Assembly: GCA_039029315.1 (NCBI GenBank)
Contig: JBCCGK010000087.1
Location: forward strand, 1-51,013
Direction: 5' to 3'
DNA length: 51,013 nucleotides
From: JBCCCJ01 sp039029315
GTDB taxonomy: Bacteria > Bacteroidota > Bacteroidia > J057
Part shown: positions 8,316 through 16,785 of the stretch, in pieces
How positions within the stretch are numbered: the first letter of the stretch is position 1
Layout of the letters: every line of letters starts with the position of its first letter
Position numbers and translations under genes: made by a program
Notes under the pieces: model-generated
Told to the model about the DNA's origin: nothing
The model's database searches: none
The model's input: the letters and a program-made list of their open reading frames with translations, nothing else

Positions 8316-11300
8316 CTAAAATCCAAGATTGACACCAAAGATCAATGTCCTGGTTAATGGATAGGAATTTTGGTCAGCACGAAGATTTCCGGTACCACGA
8401 AGGCTGGCTTCGGGGTCCCATCCAATATAATCATCTATCGTAAGCAGGTTTTGGCCCGTGACATAGATTCTTGCATTATTGAACACCTTGGAATTCTGCG
8501 TGGCAAAGTCATAACTCAGCGTAATCGTTCGCAGGCGAATGAAAGAAGCATCTTCTATGGTCAGGCTGTTCACTTTTCCACCGCCGTAAGCAGAAGGCTT
8601 TACTCCTGAAGGGAAGGTAGCATTCGGATTGTCAGGTGTCCATCGGTCCAGGAATTGCTTGCGGAATTTGTTCCGTCGGAAGTTGGCTGGATACATGCTC
8701 TCAATTGCCTGAACGTTGACCGTCTCAATCCCTTGTACTGCCTGGATGAAGAAATCAAGCGTAAATCCTTTGAAGGAGATATTGTTACCAAGTCCAAGTG
8801 TGAAATCCGGGAAGGGTTTTCCCAAAATAACCTGATCATCTGGGGTAATGGCTCCATCATTGTTCTGATCCTTAAAGATCGGATAGCCAGGTTGTGAACT
8901 GGGTTGTGCCGAGCCATCCACTTCTTCCTGGGTCTGGAAGATTCCGGTGATCTCATAGCCAAAATAAGAAAAGATGGGGGATCCTGGTTGGATTACAACA
9001 CTGTTGCCCACATTGGCGAGTCCACCTGTACGAATATCATCCAGGCCGCCAAGGTCAGTTGCCTGATTGCTGATTGCAGAAATATTGAAAGAGGTCGTCC
9101 ACAGGAAGTCCCCAGAATTGATATTGGTGGTGTTCATCAAGAATTCAATCCCTCGGTTCTCCATCGCTCCTGCATTGGTCAGAATCGATCCAAAACCAGA
9201 AGAAGCTGGAAGTGGTAGGCTGAGCAGAAGATCTGTCGTCTGCTTGAGGAATAGATCAAGGGTACCATTGATTCGTCCCCCAAGGAATCCATAATCAAAA
9301 CCAATATTGGTTTGGGTAGTGGTTTCCCATCTTAAGTCAGGATTGGCAATCCGGGAAGGTTGTGTGCCAGAGAAGATACTGTTGTTCAGAATCGCATCTC
9401 CACCAGTTGTGAAGGTAGACAAAGAAGCAAAGTTCCCAATCTCCTGGTTTCCTGTTTGGCCCCAACTGGCGCGGAGCTTCAAATCCACATCTTCAGGTAG
9501 GAAATTCTCTTCATCGAGTTTCCAGGCAAACGCGAAGGAGGGAAAGACGCCATATTTGTTGTTCGCACCAAATCTGGAAGAACCATCTGCACGAACCGAA
9601 GCCGTAATCAGGAATTTGTTTGCCAAAGTAAAGTTGACTCGTCCTAGATAAGAAAGCAGGGTGTTGCCTTGACGGTTACTACTGACATCATCAGCCCCTG
9701 TATCTCCCAGACCAAGATTGTCTGTTCCAGTGGCATCGGAAGGAAATCCCTGAATCGTGGCATCGAAGGTCCGGTTTTGGAAATCCTGATAGGTAATCCC
9801 CCCCAAGACGACCATCGAATTGCTTTCATTAAAATCCCTGGAATAATTCATGGTATACTCAGCCAGATAGTTGGTTCTTTCGAGGGTACGAATGTTGGCA
9901 ATTCCACCAGAAGAAGATCCCCGGAAGGTAGAGCGCGTATTGTACAGGTCCCTTCGCACAAACTGACGATCAGATCCTAGGTTCAATTTGGCACTTAATC
10001 CATCAATGATTTCATAATCGAGTGTTACATTCCCGAAGGTTCTATTGGTCTGACCCTTTGCATCAATCCCGTCCACCAAACTCACTGGATTATTCACAGT
10101 CAGCTCAGTAGAATGATTGAAGCCACCATTGCCATTCGCATCAAAAATAGGCTCAGTAGGATCATACAAAATGGCAGAATAAATGGGCCCGGAACCCTCA
10201 TTGGTCGCACTGTTATCCAAAGCGAAGTCATCAAAATTGACCGATGTATTCATGTTGACATTGATCTTGAACTTACCAACCTCATGTGCAAGATTCAGAC
10301 GACCTCCAAAACGTCTTACGCCCGTTTCTCTCAGAATACCTTCCTGGTCAAAATAGTTGAAAGAAGCGTAGTAAGAAGTAGCCGCATTCCCGCCAGATAC
10401 GGATAGATTGTGATTCTGCATGGGGGCAGCCTGGAAGATCTCATCTTGCCAATCAACCCCTGCCCCAATTCTGCTGATGTCTGCCCCACTGAAAAGTGGA
10501 TCGACGCCAATTTCCTGCCGGGCAATATCATTCATGATCTCGATATACTCATCTGTAGAGAGAATATCTAGTCGCTCCGGCTCCAGTTGATGTCCGTAGT
10601 AAGCATCATAGTTTACGCTTGTTCGGCCAACAGTCCCTTTCTTGGTGGTAATCATGACTACCCCGTTCGCTCCTCTGGCTCCATAGATGGCGGTAGCTGA
10701 AGCATCTTTCAGGATTTCAATCGACTCAATATCCGCCGGGTTGAGGGAATTAAGTGGGTTTCGGGATCGTATGGTATTCCCTACGCCTGCGCCGCCCCCG
10801 CCTGCGATGAGGTTACTGTTATCGACTGGTAGTCCATCGATGACATAGAGTGGCTCATTTCCAGCAGTAATGGAGTTAGCCCCTCTTACTCGAATGGAAA
10901 GCCCTCCACCCGGTTCAGAACTGGTCTGTGTTACCTGGACTCCTGCTGCACGTCCGATGATCAATTGGTCTACAGAGATATTGGCGCCTTGATTGAAATC
11001 ATCTTCCTTCATAGAAGAAATAGATCCTGTCAAGTCGCTCTTTTTTACCGTTCCATATCCAACCACAACCACCTCATCAAGGGAGGTGACTTCTTCCACC
11101 ATCGAAACATTGACGGTAGATCGATTGTTAATGGCAAGCCTTTGGGTTTGATAGCCGACATAGGAAACTACCAGGGTAGTAGCCCCATTTGGTAATTCCA
11201 GTTCATATTTCCCGGAGGCGTCTGAGAGGGTACCCACAGTGGAACCTTGAACAGTAATTGTTGCTCCCTGCAAGGCCTCTCCATCTGCACTGGAGACTGT

Positions 11301-11396
11301 TCCAGAGATGTTTTGGGCAAAAATGTTGGGAATTAATAAAAGACAGAGTATCCAAAAGAACCCTACCCTTAACCCATTCGCGTAAGTAGTAATCAT
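8316..11396 (-). CDS. SusC/RagA-family TonB-linked outer-membrane transporter
   Basis: The 1026-residue protein has a signal peptide (cleaved near NIFAQ), a carboxypeptidase-regulatory-like domain (about residues 30-110, ISGTVSSADGEALQGATI), and the SusC signature DEVVVVGYGTVKKSDLTGS leading into the plug domain (GLPVDNSN, IEILKDASATAIYGARGANG). A 22-strand TonB-dependent barrel follows, ending in LIFGVNLGF. It imports oligomers through the outer membrane together with its SusD partner. It lacks a STN anti-sigma-interaction domain, so it is not obviously an ECF-sigma signalling receptor. A LacI-like palindrome lies about 92 bases upstream of the ATG. Confidence 0.95.
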   Translation of the reverse strand: MITTYANGLRVGFFWILCLLLIPNIFAQNISGTVSSADGEALQGATITVQGSTVGTLSDASGKYELELPNGATTLVVSYVGYQTQRLAINNRSTVNVSMVEEVTSLDEVVVVGYGTVKKSDLTGSISSMKEDDFNQGANISVDQLIIGRAAGVQVTQTSSEPGGGLSIRVRGANSITAGNEPLYVIDGLPVDNSNLIAGGGGAGVGNTIRSRNPLNSLNPADIESIEILKDASATAIYGARGANGVVMITTKKGTVGRTSVNYDAYYGHQLEPERLDILSTDEYIEIMNDIARQEIGVDPLFSGADISRIGAGVDWQDEIFQAAPMQNHNLSVSGGNAATSYYASFNYFDQEGILRETGVRRFGGRLNLAHEVGKFKINVNMNTSVNFDDFALDNSATNEGSGPIYSAILYDPTEPIFDANGNGGFNHSTELTVNNPVSLVDGIDAKGQTNRTFGNVTLDYEIIDGLSAKLNLGSDRQFVRRDLYNTRSTFRGSSSGGIANIRTLERTNYLAEYTMNYSRDFNESNSMVVLGGITYQDFQNRTFDATIQGFPSDATGTDNLGLGDTGADDVSSNRQGNTLLSYLGRVNFTLANKFLITASVRADGSSRFGANNKYGVFPSFAFAWKLDEENFLPEDVDLKLRASWGQTGNQEIGNFASLSTFTTGGDAILNNSIFSGTQPSRIANPDLRWETTTQTNIGFDYGFLGGRINGTLDLFLKQTTDLLLSLPLPASSGFGSILTNAGAMENRGIEFLMNTTNINSGDFLWTTSFNISAISNQATDLGGLDDIRTGGLANVGNSVVIQPGSPIFSYFGYEITGIFQTQEEVDGSAQPSSQPGYPIFKDQNNDGAITPDDQVILGKPFPDFTLGLGNNISFKGFTLDFFIQAVQGIETVNVQAIESMYPANFRRNKFRKQFLDRWTPDNPNATFPSGVKPSAYGGGKVNSLTIEDASFIRLRTITLSYDFATQNSKVFNNARIYVTGQNLLTIDDYIGWDPEASLRGTGNLRADQNSYPLTRTLIFGVNLGF

Positions 11397-11487
11397 AATA
11401 GAAAGTTGAGATATTCTAGTAAATACTTGACTAGCAAATAGTATTAATAATATATTTCATACTGGTGAAAAATCCTTCTCCAATCAT

Positions 11488-11503
11488 CTGCAATCGATTG
11501 CAG
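11488..11503. promoter_or_regulatory. Perfect 16-base palindrome, LacI-type operator candidate
   Basis: CTGCAATCGATTGCAG is a perfect palindrome centred on CG, the form typical of LacI/GalR-family operators. It lies 92 bases upstream of the SusC start codon and between SusC and the PPTase gene, both on the minus strand. No LacI-family gene is in the window. The assignment is inference from the shape of the site. Confidence 0.4.
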
Positions 11504-11509
11504 TTAAGA

Positions 11510-11592
11510 GACTTGTCTGAGAAAAAAATACACCATGAAAATTCTAAGCACAGATTCCCAAACAGTCTTTCAGACAGTTTGGGCCTTTTTCT
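11510..11592. repeat. Second copy of the dispersed palindromic repeat, with hairpin
   Basis: Bases 11510-11570 match the minus-strand reading of 134-194 with about six differences. The end forms a hairpin (CCCAAACAGTCT, then AGACAGTTTGGG after a short loop) followed by CCTTTTT. The hairpin could act as a terminator on the plus strand, but no plus-strand gene reads into it, so I treat it as the edge of the repeat. This copy looks like half of the element at 134-297. Confidence 0.55.
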
Positions 11593-11646
11593 GATATGAA
11601 TTTTGGGTAAATGGGGAATGGGCTTGATCGTAAGAGATTCAAGGAT

Positions 11647-12321
11647 TCATTTGCTTACCACTACGGCTCCGACATAGTGTTTCCCTAAGGAAAACGACTT
11701 CATCCGCCATTGACCAACATCTGAGGGGTGATAATGAGTAGCAAGCAATTCAGCAGATCCTTCAGAATCCAGCGACACCTCAAATTGGTCCAGGGCCAGG
11801 GATAGACCATCTCCCTTGGCTTTGATAAAAGCTTCCTTGCGTGTCCAGCAGCGAAAAAAACCTCTCACTCGCTCACTTTCCGGAAGCTTGAATAGGGCTT
11901 CGATTTCTTTCGCAGCAAAAAAATGCCTGACAATTAACTCCAGGTCAATCTTTCGATCTGTTTTTTCAAGATCTACGCCTATCATCCCAGTCGATCTGAT
12001 ACCACAAATGGCTTTCCCTCCACTATGAGAAAGATTAAATGCAAGTGTCTCATGGCCAGGTATATACGGTTTTCCATACCCGCTGTAGCCAAATGTGAGG
12101 TTTGAAGGAGACACATCCAAATACTCCCCCAATAGCTGACGAAGGAATGCCCGCGCTGCGATGAAATGTTTTCTGTCTTTGGAGAATTGAAAGCGATTGG
12201 CTCGCTCCCTCTCATCTATCGACAGGTATTGACTTGCCTTCACTTCCTCCGACGAAGAAATGTCCAGATCTGCCTGCCACAACTCAATGTCAGGATCGGG
12301 GATGAAGAGTCGCTTATGCAT
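11647..12321 (-). CDS. 4'-phosphopantetheinyl transferase, Sfp type
   Basis: The 224-residue protein has the Sfp-type motifs IGVDLEKTD (Mg/CoA-binding acidic residues) and the later WTRKEAFIKAKGDGL motif. Length and order fit the Sfp/Gsp class, which transfers phosphopantetheine from coenzyme A onto the conserved serine of carrier proteins. It is the last gene of the minus-strand NRPS arm; its ATG overlaps the stop of the C-PCP-TE gene by 8 bases, which implies translational coupling. It would activate the cluster's four carrier domains: S1330 of the PP-loop NRPS, S137 of the A9-A10-PCP protein, S508 of the C-PCP-TE protein, and the stand-alone carrier. Confidence 0.93.
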   Translation of the reverse strand: MHKRLFIPDPDIELWQADLDISSSEEVKASQYLSIDERERANRFQFSKDRKHFIAARAFLRQLLGEYLDVSPSNLTFGYSGYGKPYIPGHETLAFNLSHSGGKAICGIRSTGMIGVDLEKTDRKIDLELIVRHFFAAKEIEALFKLPESERVRGFFRCWTRKEAFIKAKGDGLSLALDQFEVSLDSEGSAELLATHYHPSDVGQWRMKSFSLGKHYVGAVVVSK

Positions 12322-14788
12322 CTATCCGATCTATGCAGGAGGCCAATTCTGCCGCAAGCGTTTTGACATGGGGTTGCATCATAATAGAGGTATGATTGCC
12401 AGGAACAATATGAATTTCGAGCCCTTTCTTCGCATACTTATGCCAGTTGAGCCGCAAATCCTGATAGAATCTCATATAGCTTTTTTGGGCGAGAAAAAGA
12501 GTGATTTTTCCATCCAAAGGTGTCAATTCGTACTTCCTGGCAACATGATGATTGACGATGAACGTCTTGTTGTTGGTCCTGAGACCTGTAGCAGGATCTC
12601 GCTCTGTATCCTGGGAGGGGGTCAATCGATCCTGCAAGCGTTCTTTCAGTTTTTGCCACAGATAGCGTAATTTTTGACGATAACCCACCATCAACAAATG
12701 CCCAATGTGGAGGTCCAGACGTTCCAGCCAGCGGTATTTCCAAGCCAATCTTTTGGCCAAAATTGAATCATGATTGGGATCAGCGAGGGTATCAAACATG
12801 GCCAAAATGGGAACCTCATGTCCTTGAGCCAGGAGTTGTTTGCTCATTTCAAATGCCAAATATCCGCCAAAGGAGATGCCGCCAAGCAAATAGGGGCCTT
12901 GTGGCTGCACCTTTTGAATCTGACTGATATAGTAAGCAGCCAGATCTTTCATATTGGTCAGAGGCTTGGTTTTTCCATCCATTCCCATTGCCTGCAAGCC
13001 ATAAAAGGGTTGGTCTTCTCCCAGCTCTTTTGACAGTTCCCGATAGGTGAAAATATTTCCCCCCACTCCATGTATAGCGAAAAATGGAGGTTTGCTTCCT
13101 TTGGGTTGGACAGCAATCAGGGAAGACCAATCTTGATCTGTCGATTTTTTCCCTTCAATAAGATTAGCAAGTCGCTGGATGGTGGAATGTTTAAGTAGGC
13201 TGACAGGAGGCAGGGATTTGCCCAGATGGGTATCAATTCTGGCAAATAACTCCACAGCCATCAGGGAAGTACCTCCCAGACCGAAGAAGTCATCGTTTAC
13301 CCCAATACTTTCTTGTCCAAATAGTGTTTGCCAAATTTCCAGAAGTTGTGATTCCAATATGGTGTTGGCGGGCATGAACACTTGTTGGGAATGGGCAGGG
13401 GACTTTGGGCGAGAAGTATGTCCATTTGGGTTGGGAGTTGGCTGGGACAATTCCAGGGGCGGCACAAGTAGCATTTCCTTTTGGATGCTCGCAATAGAGG
13501 GAATCCGCTTGGCATTGAGGCTGCCAAGCGCACGTTCCAGAAGTTCCCCCAATTTGTGAATGACGCTGGGAGAAATCTGGCTGCTATCATAATGAAATTG
13601 GCACTCAAGTCCTCTCGTTTGCCGCACCTTGACATTCAGCGGGTGAATGGAGGTCGTACCACCCTTGAGGTTTTCGACGAGCAATCCACCGCTTTCCAGC
13701 GTTTCCCAGGGCCATCCCTGAAACACCAAAAGGCTATCAAACATAGGGACATGCCCTGGCCATTGGGCCCAGGAAAGGATTTGATTGACATCTATGTGTT
13801 CATAGCGATTCAACTCGATTTGATTGTTCTGTATCCCCTGGAGCCATTCCCTGAACGAGATGGTCTGGTCGATTCGGATGCGTATCGGAATGAAGTTCAT
13901 AAACTGATCCGCCATCAGCTCAAGGCCAGGAAAGTCGCCAGATCGTCCTGAGATCGTCATGCCGAACAATACATCCTCTCGTCGGAAGAATACCCCCAGG
14001 ACAAGTGCCCAGATCCCCTTGATAAGGATGTTGCGAGAAACACCAAGTTGTTTGGCTAGTTCGACAGTGTGATGGCTGATCTCTTCTGAGAGATACAACA
14101 TGATATCTTCAAAGCCCTGCCCGGTTTGTTGCTGGGGGGGAAGGGGCAGGTTCTGAAAGAGGGTAGGGTTCTGGAAATCGGCCAGTTGACTTTCCCAAAA
14201 TATTCTGGCCTGCTGATGATCTTGTTGTTTTTTCCACTGCACGTAAGCCTGATAGGAAGGCGGAGTGGGCAAATGAGTGGGGGTTTGATGGATTAAGCCA
14301 TCATAATAGGCAAACACGTCCTGAAGAATGATCAAGGCTCCCCAGCCATCTAGCAGGATATGATGGCAGGTCCAGACAAGCCGATGTTCTCTCTCGGATT
14401 TTCGAATGAGGCTAAAGCGCGAAATGGGGGCTTTGCTTAAAGGCAGCTCAGTCTGACGATCTGAATCCAGAAACTCATCGAATTGTTGACTAAATTCTTC
14501 TTCAGATAGGGAACGCCAGTCATACATCTGCCAGGGAAGATCTGCATGTGGATGGACTATCTGCACAGATTTGCTGATGTTCTCCCAATGAATCGACGTG
14601 CGCATCACTGCATGATGCTGGATGCCTTGTTTCCAGGAGTCGATCAACAATGCTTCATTCAGTGGCCCAAGAAGGGTCAGTTGCATATGCAGAAATCCTC
14701 TGTCTTCCTCGGATTGCAGGGTGTGGAGGAGAAGCGCATTTTGCAGAAAGGTAAGCGGAATGATGGATTCTATTTTGGGTTGAGGCAT
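12314..14788 (-). CDS. NRPS termination protein: condensation-PCP-thioesterase, no adenylation domain
   Basis: Domains in order are a condensation domain (active-site HHILLDG at residues 142-148), a PCP with GGTSLMA (phosphopantetheine serine S508), and a type I thioesterase (GGISFGG nucleophile S639, with a late VPGNHTSIM segment likely holding the histidine). There is no adenylation domain, so the PCP must be loaded in trans, be skipped, or serve as a transfer site before release. I chose the ATG at 14788, a few residues before the usual PLTFLQ start of C domains, over a TTG at 14845 that would overlap the upstream gene. It follows the A9-A10-PCP gene by 28 bases. The thioesterase should release the finished chain by hydrolysis or cyclisation. 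Confidence 0.9.
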   Translation of the reverse strand: MPQPKIESIIPLTFLQNALLLHTLQSEEDRGFLHMQLTLLGPLNEALLIDSWKQGIQHHAVMRTSIHWENISKSVQIVHPHADLPWQMYDWRSLSEEEFSQQFDEFLDSDRQTELPLSKAPISRFSLIRKSEREHRLVWTCHHILLDGWGALIILQDVFAYYDGLIHQTPTHLPTPPSYQAYVQWKKQQDHQQARIFWESQLADFQNPTLFQNLPLPPQQQTGQGFEDIMLYLSEEISHHTVELAKQLGVSRNILIKGIWALVLGVFFRREDVLFGMTISGRSGDFPGLELMADQFMNFIPIRIRIDQTISFREWLQGIQNNQIELNRYEHIDVNQILSWAQWPGHVPMFDSLLVFQGWPWETLESGGLLVENLKGGTTSIHPLNVKVRQTRGLECQFHYDSSQISPSVIHKLGELLERALGSLNAKRIPSIASIQKEMLLVPPLELSQPTPNPNGHTSRPKSPAHSQQVFMPANTILESQLLEIWQTLFGQESIGVNDDFFGLGGTSLMAVELFARIDTHLGKSLPPVSLLKHSTIQRLANLIEGKKSTDQDWSSLIAVQPKGSKPPFFAIHGVGGNIFTYRELSKELGEDQPFYGLQAMGMDGKTKPLTNMKDLAAYYISQIQKVQPQGPYLLGGISFGGYLAFEMSKQLLAQGHEVPILAMFDTLADPNHDSILAKRLAWKYRWLERLDLHIGHLLMVGYRQKLRYLWQKLKERLQDRLTPSQDTERDPATGLRTNNKTFIVNHHVARKYELTPLDGKITLFLAQKSYMRFYQDLRLNWHKYAKKGLEIHIVPGNHTSIMMQPHVKTLAAELASCIDRIDA

Positions 14789-14816
14789 GTGGATGATCGC
14801 AAAGTGATACGGGAAG

Positions 14817-15455
14817 CTATCCGATGGTTCCAAGCAGGGTGTCAAGGTCTTCCTGACTCAATCCAGATTCTTCAAAGCCTGATGGAAGCTGGTTTGCTTC
14901 AAGAGATGGTTGTTGAGGGTGGGCGGAAGGGTGGGAATGAATGAACTCTGCTAGGGCGGCAATTGTTTGGTGTTCAAATAATTGATTAGGTGAAAACGAC
15001 AATCCTGCCTTTCGCGCCTGTGCGATAATCTGGATGCTGAGAATCGAATCTCCCCCAATTTCAAAAAAATTGTCGTGCACACTGATCAGATCCACCCCCA
15101 GAACTGTCGCCCAAATATCAGCCAATGTCTGTTCCGTTGGATTTCTGGGGGCCGCAAATGCCAGATCTTCAGATTTGTGTGCCTGTAGACTCAGAAGTTG
15201 TTGGCGATCCAGTTTGCCATTGGGTAAGAGAGGGAGCGCATCAGCCTGTAGCAGGGTAGCTGGCACCATATAGTCTGGCAATTCCTGTTGTAGGGCACGT
15301 TTGAGTGAATTTAGATCCAGAGAGTCATCTCCTACCACGCAAGCGACAATGGAAGCATGGGTTGCTTTTGTTGGTAAAAGAGCGTGTAATTTGTAGGCTA
15401 ACAACTGTAAGTGTGATTGGCTCAGACGCTCAATTCTGCTTTGAAATGATTGCAT
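14817..15455 (-). CDS. Detached C-terminal adenylation subdomain (A9-A10) plus PCP
   Basis: This 212-residue protein starts with a short helical leader and then picks up an adenylation domain in its middle: an ASIVACVV strand, motif A9 LPDYMVP at residues 59-65, and motif A10 LPNGKLDRQ at 77-85 with its catalytic lysine. A PCP follows (FFEIGGDSILS, serine S137). Motifs A1-A8 are absent here and are found in the C-A protein at 16785-19703, which lacks A9-A10. The two presumably assemble into one enzyme. Its ATG lies 1 base after the methyltransferase stop, so the two are translationally coupled. A true open-ended gene fragment is unlikely because the carrier is intact and the reading frame clean. 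Confidence 0.88.
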   Translation of the reverse strand: MQSFQSRIERLSQSHLQLLAYKLHALLPTKATHASIVACVVGDDSLDLNSLKRALQQELPDYMVPATLLQADALPLLPNGKLDRQQLLSLQAHKSEDLAFAAPRNPTEQTLADIWATVLGVDLISVHDNFFEIGGDSILSIQIIAQARKAGLSFSPNQLFEHQTIAALAEFIHSHPSAHPQQPSLEANQLPSGFEESGLSQEDLDTLLGTIG

Positions 15456-15456
15456 A

Positions 15457-16251
15457 TTACTTGGTCGCTTTGATGATTACAATAGAGTCTGCCCACCAGG
15501 TATCCTTGACATTGTCAGGAACCTGAACAGGCACAAGATGTGCAGAGAATGAAGAAAAGTGTTGGAAGAGAAGGCGTTGGTGGGCCCTGCTGAGCGAATC
15601 TATTTCATTGGAAAAATAGGTGAAAACCCCTCCTGCTTTGAGGTGCTGTGCTGCGATCTCAAAGAAATGTTCGGCAAAGGTTACACTCTCATGCACATAG
15701 GAGAGATATTCTTCTTCATTGAGCGGATAGGTATGAAAAAAAATCCCGTCGAATTGTCCAAGATCTTCCATACTGTCTTGCCACAATCCATGAACAAGGT
15801 GGATGGAATCAACCTCTTCGAATAGCAGCTGTTTCCATTCATGAAAGCGCTCCACCACAGAATCATTGCACTCTATGATGGTATGTGAGCGAACCCCCAA
15901 TTCCTGAATCATGGTAGAAGATATGCCTCGACCAAAACCGACTTCCAATACGTCCCCGCTTGTTTCACTTACAATATCAGCCATGGCCTCCATCACGGGA
16001 AATTGCCAATCTTCCATGATTTCTTCATCCGAAAGGCTGGTTTGTGTACGATCTGCGAATGCTTGCTGGGTATCGCCAGCAACGAATCTTTCTGCCAGCA
16101 TATTCATAGCTTCGAGATCAAGCACAAACTCTTTGATGGCCCGATTCAGCAAGGCATTTCGCTGAACTTCTCTTGGTGGTCGGATGAAGGATTCTTCCTT
16201 GATAAGGAGGGATATTTCCACCTCCGGTGTCCTTCTGAACCGCTTTGTCAT
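15457..16251 (-). CDS. Class I SAM methyltransferase, GAMT/RMT2-like family
   Basis: The 264-residue protein follows guanidinoacetate N-methyltransferase closely: SAM-binding VLEVGFGRG (residues 101-109), IIECND (125-130), GLWQDS, FDGIFFHTYPL (167-177) and LKAGGVFTYF (204-213). In GAMT, from memory, E45 and D134 hold the guanidino group; the aligned positions here are Q83 (DWQFP) and H173 (HTYP), so guanidinoacetate is an unlikely substrate. The gene sits exactly between the two halves of a split NRPS adenylation domain, in the order that an inserted methyltransferase domain would occupy in interrupted A domains. I infer N-methylation of the carrier-bound amino acid or of a nitrogen-rich side chain. 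Confidence 0.82.
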   Translation of the reverse strand: MTKRFRRTPEVEISLLIKEESFIRPPREVQRNALLNRAIKEFVLDLEAMNMLAERFVAGDTQQAFADRTQTSLSDEEIMEDWQFPVMEAMADIVSETSGDVLEVGFGRGISSTMIQELGVRSHTIIECNDSVVERFHEWKQLLFEEVDSIHLVHGLWQDSMEDLGQFDGIFFHTYPLNEEEYLSYVHESVTFAEHFFEIAAQHLKAGGVFTYFSNEIDSLSRAHQRLLFQHFSSFSAHLVPVQVPDNVKDTWWADSIVIIKATK

Positions 16252-16784
16252 GTCCTGAACAATGAAAAATGTATGTCTCTAAGTCAAAAAATTGTGTGTG
16301 TAGTAAGTAAGGGGACACAATTAAATTGTAGGATCTTGTTCCTCCTCCAACCCCCTCCAAAGAGGGAAATCGTTGATTCCTGGCCCTGTGGGCTGATGTC
16401 TCCCGTTGGCGGGAGAGCGAGAGGATGGAAGATGATCGCCAAATACAAATGTGTCCACTTACTTAACCTTCAAAAATTAAACGTTCGATTTTGCTTGACC
16501 TGTTTCATTGGTGCTGCCTTGTAAAAAGGCTCGATCATATTCTCTATGTTAGCCTTGCCTCAGCAAAAAACCTCTGCACAAAATCTGAGCATTATTTTTC
16601 TCGTATTCCTTGGTTTGACTTTGGCCAAAATGGGAATCCAAACCTCCTATCAAGACCTTCCCTTCCATTTTTCCATTAGAATGTATCAATATCACCCAAA
16701 AATGGTGAAGTTCATTTATTTCAAAAAGCCAATCGCAGGCTGGAATGAAGGATTATTCTGTTTTCAAAATGGCCAAAATCAAAC
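16252..16784. other. 533-bp gap inside the NRPS arm, no gene seen
   Basis: This unusually long gap separates the C-A gene from the methyltransferase gene, whereas all other junctions in this arm are tight. It holds two inverted-repeat elements (16305-16464 and 16612-16785). No reading frame here shows NRPS or methyltransferase similarity; in the methyltransferase frame a stop lies 9 codons upstream of its ATG. Expression of the downstream genes may need a promoter here, but I could not identify one. Confidence 0.6.
16305..16464. repeat. 160-bp inverted-repeat element A, MITE-like
   Basis: The ends are 15-base inverted repeats with one mismatch: AAGTAAGGGGACACA at 16305-16319 and the complement of AAGTAAGTGGACACA at 16450-16464. 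Inside are two small hairpins: CCCTC-CAAA-GAGGG (16353-16366) and TCTCCCG-TTGG-CGGGAGA (16399-16416). There is no transposase. The ends look like insertion-sequence termini, so a non-autonomous element is the likeliest reading. Confidence 0.5.
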
Positions 16785-16785
16785 C
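16612..16785. repeat. 174-bp inverted-repeat element B, ending at the C-A stop codon
   Basis: The ends are 16-base inverted repeats with one mismatch: GGTTTGACTTTGGCCA at 16612-16627 and the complement of GGTTTGATTTTGGCCA at 16770-16785. The left end is shared with 111-131. The right end touches the TAG stop (16785-16787) of the C-A gene, which raises the possibility that insertion of this element set the present C terminus. Confidence 0.5.

Noticed and set aside
11557..11592. T-tailed hairpin as an intrinsic terminator
   Set aside because: The T run is on the plus strand, but all nearby genes are on the minus strand; it fits better as part of the dispersed repeat.
14789..14845. TTG start that would make the C-PCP-TE gene overlap the A9-A10-PCP gene by 29 bases
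   Set aside because: The ATG at 14788 sits where condensation domains normally begin and needs no rare start codon.
14817..16251. Frameshift error as the cause of separate methyltransferase and A9-A10-PCP genes
   Set aside because: Both proteins have natural-looking ends, and the stop and start are joined by a 1-base junction typical of coupled genes. Raw reads could still overturn this.
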